Positions 1 through 5,987 of a stretch of 6,040 nucleotides of DNA are shown here, in pieces. The notes under the pieces are model-generated. The model had not been told where the DNA came from. It ran no database searches and was given only the letters and a program-made list of their open reading frames with translations. Source of the DNA: Candidatus Bipolaricaulota bacterium (lineage in GTDB: Bacteria > Bipolaricaulota > Bipolaricaulia > RBG-16-55-9 > DRXL01); contig JAILZC010000066.1 in the NCBI GenBank assembly GCA_023512665.1, positions 1 to 6,040 on the forward strand. Reading direction: 5' to 3'. Position 1 is the stretch's first letter, and the number at the start of each line of letters is the position of its first letter. The position numbers were made by a program, and so were the translations under genes.

Positions 1-140
1 TGCTCCAGGGCCCATTCCCATCCCACCTCAGCCAATCGGTCCGCCTGATCGGCTCGCACCTGCCGCACAATCCGCTCGACCAGCGAGGCCGCGTCGTTGT
101 GCCGTCCCTCTGCCGGCAGGCTCACCGCACGCGTTTCCAT
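1..140 (-). CDS. Partial CDS (N-terminal 46 residues), unknown protein downstream of mutS2
   Basis: An open frame begins at ATG 140-138 and runs off the left edge without a stop. I chose this start because GGAAAGGA lies at 147-154 on the same strand, ending 6 nt before the ATG, which is good Shine-Dalgarno placement. The visible part starts METRAVSLPAEGRHNDAASL and continues with a charged, probably helical segment rich in Val, Arg, Gln and Asp, reaching EVGWEWALE at the edge. There is no signal peptide, membrane segment or catalytic motif in this portion, and I do not recognise the family. It follows the mutS2 stop by 56 nt on the same strand with no convincing terminator between, so it is probably co-transcribed with fabL and mutS2. 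That the frame is real is fairly likely; its function is unknown. Confidence 0.6.
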   Translation of the reverse strand, partial: METRAVSLPAEGRHNDAASLVERIVRQVRADQADRLAEVGWEWALE

Positions 141-146
141 GTTGCA

Positions 147-154
147 TCCTTTCC
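147..154 (-). promoter_or_regulatory. Shine-Dalgarno of the partial left-edge gene
   Basis: Read on the minus strand this is GGAAAGGA, followed by 6 nt and then ATG at 140. It is the main reason for accepting the short partial frame as a gene and for placing its start there. Confidence 0.55.
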
Positions 155-162
155 GCGATCCG

Positions 163-196
163 CCGTGAACGCGCTACACCGCCAGGTGTGCCACGG
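163..196 (-). other. Two nested short stems directly after the mutS2 stop codon
   Basis: Two short stems nest here: CCGTG (163-167) with CACGG (192-196), and ACACC (176-180) with GGTGT (185-189) around a 4-nt loop. The structure begins next to the mutS2 stop codon (199-197). No T-run follows on the minus strand, so it does not look like an intrinsic terminator. It may be a weak mRNA structure between mutS2 and the next gene, or chance. Confidence 0.25.
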
Positions 197-2521
197 TCAC
201 GCCCTCCCCCCCTCGCGCTGGTCTGCCGTCTCAAAAGAGGTGACGAGCGGGTGGTTGGCCAGATGCTCGCGCACCACCCGCCGTAGCGTACCCGTGCCCT
301 TGCCATGCACGATATACCCCCGCGTCAGCCCCGCCAGCACCAAGCGATCAAGATAGAGATCAAGCTCTCGGATGGCTTCGCTGACGGTCATCCCACGGAC
401 GTTGAGCTCCAACTGCGGCGCTGAGGTCGCCGTCGCCCACACTGAGACTTTCTGGCGCTCGCTCTCGCGCGCCCCTGTGAGCTGGGCTAAATCCGTGAGC
501 TTGGCCCAGACGCGCAGCCCGCCCAAGTCTATCTCGATACGATCCCTATTGAGAATCTGGCGTACAATCCCCGCCCGCTTCGACCCCCGAAACTGCACCC
601 GCATCCCCTCGTGGAGCTCCTCCAATTTGAGAGGGACATCTACGGGCCCCTCGCGCAACTGCTGGTCCACTTCGGTCAGGTGGCGCTCGCGTTCGTGCAC
701 CTCGCGGAGCGTCTCGCGCAACCGGGCCTCGTCGGCCTCGTGCTTGGCACGATGCAGGGCCTGCTCAAGCTCCGCCCGCGCACGCTTCAGAAGGCCTTCG
801 AGGTCGTGCAATTCTTGAGTCAACGCTGCTTCTCGTTTCGCGCGAAGCTCGCTCAGTTTCGCGGCGTATTCGGCTTGCATCCGCTCGAGCTCTTCAGTCC
901 GCTCTCTGGCACGCATGCGCTCCTGCGCAAGCTCGCTGCGCTCCTGCTGCAGCTTCTGGATAATATCTTCGACGCGCACTTGCCCTTCGGTCAAGTGTCT
1001 CTTCGCCGAGGCGATGACGCTGGCAGGCAACCCCAGGCGCTCCGCAATGATGAACGCATTGCTTGCCCCCACGCCCTCGACGATCTTATACGTCGGCGAG
1101 AGCGTCTCAATATCGAACTCCACAGAGCAGGTCTTCAGCTTCGGATGCTGGTACGCGAAGTGCTTGATCGCACTAAAATGCGTCGTGATGATCAGCTTGG
1201 CGTTGGAGTCGAGCAGCGCCTGCAAGATCGCGATTCCCAGGGCTGCGCCTTCGGTGGGGTCGGTGCCTGCCCCAAGTTCGTCAATGAGCACGAGCGTCTG
1301 GGAGTCGGCCTCGCGTAAGACCCCGACGAGATTCTTCATGTGCGCCGAAAACGTGCTCAGGTTCTGCTGGATAGATTGCTCATCGCCGATGTCCGTAAAG
1401 ACTTTTTTGAAAAGCGCGATGGAAGAGTCCGGCGCGGCAGGGATGGGGATGCCCGATTGCGCCATGAGCGTCAGCAGCCCCACAGTCTTCAACGAGACCG
1501 TCTTACCCCCGGTGTTGGGCCCGGTGATGACGATCCCCTGAAACGGCTCTCTCAGGCGCAGCTCAATGGGGACGACGATCGTCTGGTCGAGCAGGGGATG
1601 GCGGGCTTCGATCAAGTGCAGGGAGCCGTCTGTCGTGAGGTGGGGGCGATGGCATCGCAAGTGCAGGGCGAACTGCGCCTTGGCGTAGAGCAGATCGAAG
1701 TAGGCGACTGCTTTCAGGGTCTCCTCGATCTTGCGGCTTTCGGCTTGGAGCTTCTGGGTGAGCTCACGGAGGATTTTGAGCTGCTCATCGCGGATTTCCC
1801 CGTCAAGCTCGCGGATCTCGTTATTCTCTGTGACGACTGAAGTGGGCTCGACGTAGAGCGTTTGTCCCGAATCGGAGCTGTCATGGACGACGGCGTCGAG
1901 CTCATGGCGCGCGGCGCTCTTGATGGGGATCACGAACCGCCCGGAGCGCCGCGTGATCACGGTATCTTGCAGAACCCCCGCGAGCTGGCCCGACTGGATG
2001 AGCGCCTGGAGCTGGCGCTGCACGCGCTCCTCTAAGATGCGCTTGCGGGCGGTCAGCTCGCGCAGGCGCGGCGAGGCGGTGGGGCGCACCGCGCCGTCTT
2101 CATCGAAGACGCGCGCGATGTTCTCCTCCAGCTCGCGGAAGACGTGTATGCGTTCTCCCAGCTCGCGCAAGCTCGAAGAATTCTCTTGGTCGAGCAGCCG
2201 GTCTCTCAGTCGGCGGATCTGACCGAGGGCCTCAGAGATCGCGAGAAACTCCTCACCGCTGAGTGCGGTCGTCTGATGCGCGCGGCGCACGAGGGGGCGG
2301 ATATCGGGCAGCGGGCCGGGCGCAAGGTCCGTCTCCAGCAGCGCGGCGCGCAGCTCCGAAACGCGCTGGAACTCCCGCTGGAGATACTCGATATCTGCCG
2401 AGGGGCGCAGGCCGTCCACCAGCTCACGCCCCAACTCCGAGCACGCGAAGCTCTTCAGAATCTCTTTGAGCTTGTCGTACTCTAAATCTTTGAGGGTCTT
2501 GGCGTTGGTAACGACATTCAC
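197..2521 (-). CDS. mutS2: MutS2 family ATPase with C-terminal Smr domain
   Basis: A complete 774-residue MutS2, close to the usual family length. It lacks the N-terminal mismatch-recognition domain of MutS and starts straight into the core helical region (about 1-300), with the family motif SGQTLYVEP at 218-226. The ATPase domain follows: Walker A GPNTGGKT (334-341), the STFSAHM signature (389-395), Walker B LVLIDELGAGTDP (410-422) and the TTHF switch (446-449). A long charged coiled coil (about 511-625) and a small beta domain (about 630-680) lead to a C-terminal Smr domain (about 704-765) with LNVRG (706-710) and HGKGTG (739-744). Family members suppress homeologous recombination in some bacteria and, in Bacillus subtilis, rescue collided ribosomes; which applies here cannot be told from sequence. 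The start is GTG at 2521, overlapping the upstream gene's TGA by 4 nt with only weak Shine-Dalgarno, so translation is probably coupled. The Smr motif has Asn at 707 where Asp is usual. Confidence 0.97.
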   Translation of the reverse strand: MNVVTNAKTLKDLEYDKLKEILKSFACSELGRELVDGLRPSADIEYLQREFQRVSELRAALLETDLAPGPLPDIRPLVRRAHQTTALSGEEFLAISEALGQIRRLRDRLLDQENSSSLRELGERIHVFRELEENIARVFDEDGAVRPTASPRLRELTARKRILEERVQRQLQALIQSGQLAGVLQDTVITRRSGRFVIPIKSAARHELDAVVHDSSDSGQTLYVEPTSVVTENNEIRELDGEIRDEQLKILRELTQKLQAESRKIEETLKAVAYFDLLYAKAQFALHLRCHRPHLTTDGSLHLIEARHPLLDQTIVVPIELRLREPFQGIVITGPNTGGKTVSLKTVGLLTLMAQSGIPIPAAPDSSIALFKKVFTDIGDEQSIQQNLSTFSAHMKNLVGVLREADSQTLVLIDELGAGTDPTEGAALGIAILQALLDSNAKLIITTHFSAIKHFAYQHPKLKTCSVEFDIETLSPTYKIVEGVGASNAFIIAERLGLPASVIASAKRHLTEGQVRVEDIIQKLQQERSELAQERMRARERTEELERMQAEYAAKLSELRAKREAALTQELHDLEGLLKRARAELEQALHRAKHEADEARLRETLREVHERERHLTEVDQQLREGPVDVPLKLEELHEGMRVQFRGSKRAGIVRQILNRDRIEIDLGGLRVWAKLTDLAQLTGARESERQKVSVWATATSAPQLELNVRGMTVSEAIRELDLYLDRLVLAGLTRGYIVHGKGTGTLRRVVREHLANHPLVTSFETADQREGGRA

Positions 2522-3285
2522 TTCAGTAATCCCAAGGTCAAGCCGCCATCAACGATAATGCTCTGGCCACGGATCATGTGGGCGTCGTCGCTACAGAGAA
2601 ACGCGACGACTCTCGCGATATCTTCGGGTTTGACCATCCGTCCGGCAGGGGTTACTCTCACGATGCGTTCTTTCTCGTCTTGGGGCATCATCTCGCTAAA
2701 GCCCGTCTCGTCCACGAGGCCCCCGCAGACGGCGTTCACGGCAATCGCTGGGGCGAGTTCGACGGCGTAGCTGCGCGTGAGCGACTCAATGGCTGCTTTG
2801 GCCGCGCTGAGCGCCCCGTAGTTGGGCAGATACTTGATGCTCCCCAAGCTCGTGATATTCACGATCGCGCCCTGGGGCATCAGCGGGACGGCGTGCTTGA
2901 TACAGAGATTGATCGCCCTGAGATTGACGTCCCAGACGTGCTCCCAGTGCTTCTCTTCCAACTGTAACAAGGGGCGAAAGACCGCCGAAGCCGCGTTGTT
3001 CACTAAAATATCGAGCTTGCCGAACTTACTGTGAATCAGAGAGAACATCCCGGCGACGTCCTGGGGGTCGGCGACGTCGGCTTTGATGACCATCGTGCGT
3101 CGGCCCAAGTTTTGGAGTTCTTGGGCGACGGCTTCGGCTTGGGCGCGGGTGCTGTTGCGCCGGTGATTAATAATAATATCAGCGCCGCGCCGCCCAAGTT
3201 CGAGCGCAATCGCTCGCCCGATCCCGCGACTGGACCCGGTCACTACCGCGACTTTATTCTGAAGATTCATAGCACGGCCAAGCAT
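2518..3285 (-). CDS. fabL: FabL-like enoyl-[acyl-carrier-protein] reductase (short-chain dehydrogenase family)
   Basis: A short-chain dehydrogenase/reductase of 255 residues (250 from the second Met). It has the cofactor motif TGSSRGIG (16-23), NNAAS (96-100), the structural Asn at 121 (DVNLRA), SLGSIKYLPNY (146-156) and the C-terminal MIRGQSIIVDGG. The putative active-site Tyr156 and Lys163 are separated by six residues. YX6K is the arrangement of enoyl-ACP reductases (FabI, FabL), unlike the YX3K of FabG-type ketoreductases. The wording of several blocks (NNAAS, SLGSI, TPAGRMV, MIRGQ) also matches Bacillus FabL as I remember it. The likely role is NAD(P)H-dependent reduction of enoyl-ACP, the last step of each fatty-acid elongation round, in the cytoplasm. 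The start at 3285 is favoured by GGAG 11 nt upstream. Homology begins nearer the second ATG (3270), which would give 250 residues, so that start is possible. First gene of the leftward block; it overlaps mutS2 by 4 nt. A different reductase substrate cannot be excluded. Confidence 0.85.
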   Translation of the reverse strand: MLGRAMNLQNKVAVVTGSSRGIGRAIALELGRRGADIIINHRRNSTRAQAEAVAQELQNLGRRTMVIKADVADPQDVAGMFSLIHSKFGKLDILVNNAASAVFRPLLQLEEKHWEHVWDVNLRAINLCIKHAVPLMPQGAIVNITSLGSIKYLPNYGALSAAKAAIESLTRSYAVELAPAIAVNAVCGGLVDETGFSEMMPQDEKERIVRVTPAGRMVKPEDIARVVAFLCSDDAHMIRGQSIIVDGGLTLGLLK

Positions 3286-3296
3286 AAATCATCTTG

Positions 3297-3300
3297 CTCC
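3297..3300 (-). promoter_or_regulatory. Shine-Dalgarno favouring the upstream fabL start
   Basis: GGAG on the minus strand lies 11 nt before ATG 3285. The alternative ATG at 3270 has no comparable purine run in front of it. This favours the longer product, although homology would be satisfied by the shorter one. Confidence 0.4.
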
Positions 3301-3322
3301 GCTTTGCAAATCCCGTGCCTCG

Positions 3323-3351
3323 TTGACAAATTGACCCCGATTTGGTAAGAT
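3323..3351 (+). promoter_or_regulatory. Sigma70-type promoter for the cpgS-like gene
   Basis: A perfect -35 TTGACA (3323-3328) is followed by a 17-nt spacer and -10 TAAGAT (3346-3351, 4 of 6 consensus bases). TGG just before the -10 gives an extended -10 (TGnTA). Transcription would start near 3358, leaving a 5' UTR of about 50 nt before ATG 3410. No comparable promoter was seen for the divergent fabL gene in this 124-nt region. Confidence 0.7.
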
Positions 3352-3394
3352 TGCAAGGCTCATTTCAGCATTTATCTCGCAACGTCCGTACAGC

Positions 3395-3406
3395 AAGGAG
3401 TGATCC
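3395..3406 (+). promoter_or_regulatory. Extended Shine-Dalgarno AAGGAGTGATCC
   Basis: AAGGAGTGATCC differs by one missing G from AAGGAGGTGATCC, the full complement of the usual bacterial 16S rRNA 3' end. It sits just upstream of ATG 3410 and settles that start. It suggests efficient initiation. Confidence 0.85.
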
Positions 3407-3409
3407 TTC

Positions 3410-4720
3410 ATGAAGCGCGTCATTATTATGGGCGCCGCCGGGCGCGATTTTCATAACTTCAACGTCTACTTCCGTGATAACCCCGACTACAGGGTCGTCG
3501 CCTTCACCGCAACGCAGATTCCCGATATTGACGATCGCCGCTACCCCGCAAAACTTGCAGGCAAGCTCTACCCCAAGGGCATTCCCATCGAATCGGAAGA
3601 CGACTTAGTGGAACTTATCGCCAAGCACGACGTTGACCTCGTCGTCTTCTCCTACAGCGACGTCTCCCATCAGTACGTGATGGAGCGGGCGAGCTGGGCT
3701 ATGGCCGCCGGAGCAGATTTTTTGCTGCTTGGCCCCAAATCCACCCAGCTCAAAGCGAAGAAGCCTGTCCTGAGCGTGACGGCCGTGCGCACGGGATCGG
3801 GCAAGAGCCAGACGACCCGCCGCGTCACCGACATCTTGCGCGCTCACGGCAAGCGCGTCGTCGTCGTCCGCCATCCCATGCCCTACGGCAATTTAGTCAA
3901 GCAAGAGTGCCAACGCTTTGCCAGCTTCAAAGACTTGGATCGCTATGAGTGTACGATTGAAGAGCGCGAAGAATACGAGCCCCATCTGGCGCGAGGCACG
4001 GTCGTCTACGCCGGCGTAGACTACGAGAAGATTCTGCGCATGGCCGAGCGCGAGGCCGACGTCATCGTCTGGGATGGGGGGAACAACGATTTTTCGTTCT
4101 TTGTGCCGGACATAGACATTGTCGTCGCCGACCCGTTGCGCGCCGGGCACGAGGTGACCTACTATCCTGGGCATATCAATCTTCTGCTCGCCGACGTCGT
4201 GGTCATCAATAAAGTGGACACGGCAGCGCGGGCGCAGGTGGAGCGCGTGCGCGAGAGCGTGAGAAAATTCAACCCCAAGGCAAAGATCATCGAAGCGGCT
4301 TCTCCGATTTTTGTCGAAGACCCTTCGGTCATCGAGGGGAAGCGCGTCTTAGCTATCGAAGACGGGCCGACGCTCACCCACGGCGAGATGGCCTACGGCG
4401 CAGCGACGCTTGCTGCCGAGAAATACGGCGCCACCGAGCTCGTTGACCCGCGCCCGTATGCCGTCAACTCCATTGCCGAGACTTTTAAGAAGTACCCGCA
4501 TATCGGGAAGCTACTCCCAGCGATGGGCTACGGCGAGGAGCAGATCAGAGATTTAGCCAAGACCATCAAGCGCACTGACTGTGATGCTGTGATCATCGGC
4601 ACCCCCATTGATCTGAAGAGGCTGATCAAATTCGACGTGCCCACGACGCGCGTGCTCTACGAACTCCAAGAGATCGGCCATCCCACGCTGGAGGAAGTCT
4701 TAGCGCCCGTATTGGGCTGA
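3410..4720 (+). CDS. COG2403 P-loop GTPase-like protein, cyclic 2,3-diphosphoglycerate synthetase family
   Basis: A complete 436-residue protein that I recognise as COG2403, a family named for archaeal cyclic 2,3-diphosphoglycerate synthetase and often annotated only as predicted GTPase in bacteria. The N-terminal half (about 1-115) is Rossmann-like and opens with the family block MGAAGRDFHNFNVYF (7-21); ATQIPDIDDRRYP follows at 34-46. A P-loop domain begins near 120: AVRTGSGKSQTTR (125-137) has Lys132 and Ser133, but Val126 stands where the classic Walker A has its first Gly. WDGGNND (221-227) resembles a Walker B/switch region and NKVD (267-270) a G4-type base-specificity motif. There is no signal peptide or membrane segment, so it should be cytoplasmic. 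In methanogens the enzyme makes the extremolyte cyclic 2,3-diphosphoglycerate from 2,3-diphosphoglycerate and ATP. Whether the bacterial relatives do so is not established, and no neighbour here supports it. It appears to be a single-gene unit with its own promoter. Confidence 0.85.
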   Translation: MKRVIIMGAAGRDFHNFNVYFRDNPDYRVVAFTATQIPDIDDRRYPAKLAGKLYPKGIPIESEDDLVELIAKHDVDLVVFSYSDVSHQYVMERASWAMAAGADFLLLGPKSTQLKAKKPVLSVTAVRTGSGKSQTTRRVTDILRAHGKRVVVVRHPMPYGNLVKQECQRFASFKDLDRYECTIEEREEYEPHLARGTVVYAGVDYEKILRMAEREADVIVWDGGNNDFSFFVPDIDIVVADPLRAGHEVTYYPGHINLLLADVVVINKVDTAARAQVERVRESVRKFNPKAKIIEAASPIFVEDPSVIEGKRVLAIEDGPTLTHGEMAYGAATLAAEKYGATELVDPRPYAVNSIAETFKKYPHIGKLLPAMGYGEEQIRDLAKTIKRTDCDAVIIGTPIDLKRLIKFDVPTTRVLYELQEIGHPTLEEVLAPVLG

Positions 4721-4725
4721 GACAC

Positions 4726-4747
4726 CGGTCACTTTTTCGTCAGACCG
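4726..4747 (+). other. Weak stem-loop after the cpgS-like gene
   Basis: CGGTC (4726-4730) can pair with GACCG (4743-4747) a few nt after the stop codon. The TTTTT run (4733-4737) lies in the loop rather than after the stem, so this is not a canonical intrinsic terminator. No better terminator was seen in the 93-nt gap. Confidence 0.2.
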
Positions 4748-4775
4748 AAGCTCGTTTCACTGTGCACGGGCTTCC

Positions 4776-4804
4776 TTGGCAGGCTCTATCAGTTCATATA
4801 CAGT
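4776..4804 (+). promoter_or_regulatory. Candidate promoter adjacent to the start of the secreted-protein gene
   Basis: TTGGCA (4776-4781, 5 of 6 consensus bases) is followed by a 17-nt spacer and TACAGT (4799-4804, 4 of 6). An alternative -10, TATACA (4797-4802), has a 15-nt spacer. Transcription would start near 4811, only about 3 nt before ATG 4814, giving a nearly leaderless mRNA. That agrees with the lack of a clear Shine-Dalgarno there. Confidence 0.4.
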
Positions 4805-4813
4805 CTAGGCCGT

Positions 4814-5878
4814 ATGAACCAGATACGGCGCAGCGTCGTGATAAGCAGTCTGTGTGCTCTCGCTCTGATCGCTTCCGTGGGGGAGATAACGTTTGGCCAG
4901 TCTGTCTTGGGGCGTTTCATCAGCGAGCTGAGTTTTAACAACGTCCCCCCGTACTTTCTCAACGCGGAGTTTCGCATTCTCTCGCGCATTAGCGTTGCCG
5001 AAGCCGCCTTCGCCACCGATACCAAGTTCGATATCAGTCTCTTGCGCTGGCAGAAGTTCATCGCTTCTGTTGGCATCAACCCCCTGTCGGCACGCAATCG
5101 TCTGACGTTCATCAATGGCTTTACGTTCCACAGAAACGAGCTGGTCGCGGCGCTGAGTTTTGGCGGGGTCTCCCTCGGCGTCGAGCTGATTTTGGAGAAC
5201 CAGAGCCCATCGCTTGAAGTCGGGCTGGTCGTCGAGGCTGCCGCCAAGACGACCTGGTTCACCATCGCGAGCTACACGGGCTTTGGCGTCATTCGAGTCG
5301 TCGAGGATTTGGATTTAGATCAATTGCCCATTGTGAACGAGCCCTTCGGGTTTGAGCCCAGAATTGCCAAACTCGACACCTTCAGCGAGCGCGAGCCCGA
5401 TCGCGCTGTCACCGCGCCCTTTGTTTTTACTGAAGAGATCGTCGCTGTAGAGTTTTATGCTTTTGACATCGCGTCGTTCAGCGTGATGACGCTCTTTACG
5501 CCGGGCGGGCTGAAGAAACTCATCCCCGCGCTCGCGGTGAAAGTGAACGTCCCTGCAGCAGATCTGCGTTTGCGATTTACTGTCAGCTCGACGTTTGAGT
5601 TTGTCCCGCCCAATGTGTTCCTGACGTTCTTGCCCATCGAGCTCTATCTGCGCTGGAGCTTCTTCCAGTGGCGCAGTCTCACCCTCTTGGCCGACCCTGC
5701 CCCTCCGGGTCCCATCAACGGGGCGTTCTCCTTCCGTAAGCAAGCCTTTCAATCGCTCTTCGAGCTTGCGTTCTTCCGGGCGTTCACGGAGATCTGCTTC
5801 GGGCCGGACTGTCCTGGGGGATCGGGGCTGGAGTGGCGCTTCGGGGTCGAGCTGCGCTTCCTCTTCGGCGGGCCCTAG
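4814..5878 (+). CDS. Exported beta-rich protein of unknown function
   Basis: A 354-residue protein that I do not recognise. It starts with a clear signal peptide: basic MNQIRR, a hydrophobic stretch (about 8-22) and a plausible cleavage after TFG at residue 28. It has no Lys-rich or lipoprotein-box ending; Cys14 lies inside the hydrophobic core. The mature part is dominated by short alternating polar/hydrophobic segments typical of beta strands, for example LTFINGFTF (97-105), LGVELILEN (121-129), LRLRFTVSSTFEF (251-263) and IELYLRWSFF (275-284). It ends with LEWRFGVELRFLF (339-351), an aromatic-ended strand. The mature chain has only two Cys, C328 and C333, close enough for a disulfide. It has no long hydrophobic helix after the signal. 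An outer-membrane barrel, or a surface or periplasmic beta-sandwich, would fit; this is inference. It has no clear Shine-Dalgarno; the candidate promoter abuts the start. It is not obviously functionally tied to its neighbours. Confidence 0.85.
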   Translation: MNQIRRSVVISSLCALALIASVGEITFGQSVLGRFISELSFNNVPPYFLNAEFRILSRISVAEAAFATDTKFDISLLRWQKFIASVGINPLSARNRLTFINGFTFHRNELVAALSFGGVSLGVELILENQSPSLEVGLVVEAAAKTTWFTIASYTGFGVIRVVEDLDLDQLPIVNEPFGFEPRIAKLDTFSEREPDRAVTAPFVFTEEIVAVEFYAFDIASFSVMTLFTPGGLKKLIPALAVKVNVPAADLRLRFTVSSTFEFVPPNVFLTFLPIELYLRWSFFQWRSLTLLADPAPPGPINGAFSFRKQAFQSLFELAFFRAFTEICFGPDCPGGSGLEWRFGVELRFLFGGP

Positions 5879-5952
5879 CTCACCAAGCCCCCTATTCGCA
5901 CACTGTAACTCGCATTACATTCATATAGGGTTGATGCAGAGACCCTCCCCCC

Positions 5953-5981
5953 TTGACAATGTGATCCTCTTGTGTTATAGT
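5953..5981 (+). promoter_or_regulatory. Near-consensus sigma70-type promoter
   Basis: A perfect -35 TTGACA (5953-5958), a 17-nt spacer and TATAGT (5976-5981, 5 of 6 bases of TATAAT). It is the best promoter match in the window. Transcription would start near 5988 and read rightward out of the window. The preceding stretch 5879-5952 contains no gene and no T-tailed hairpin. Confidence 0.75.
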
Positions 5982-5987
5982 TATTTT

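Noticed and set aside
28..306. Minus-strand frame of 92 residues across the mutS2 3' end
   Set aside because: It overlaps the conserved Smr end of mutS2 in another frame and is Arg/Gly-rich. The frame starting at 140 has a better ribosome binding site.
611..1541. Long plus-strand open frames (611-1318 and 915-1541) opposite mutS2
   Set aside because: They lie entirely antisense to a clearly conserved MutS2 coding region. Their translations show no family motifs and they result from GC-rich codon bias.
3286..3360. A minus-strand promoter for fabL
   Set aside because: TTGTCA (minus strand, 3329-3324) could be a -35, but the bases 17 nt downstream (CAAAGC) do not resemble a -10, and no other pair was convincing.
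4789..5265. Minus-strand frame of 158 residues opposite the exported-protein gene
   Set aside because: Its translation looks like low-information antisense. The plus-strand frame has a proper signal peptide and strand-like periodicity over 354 residues.
5890..5946. Inverted repeats CCCTAT/ATAGGG and AGGGT/ACCCT after the exported-protein gene as a terminator
   Set aside because: The first has a 29-nt loop, and the second is followed by a C-run rather than a T-run, so neither is a convincing intrinsic terminator.
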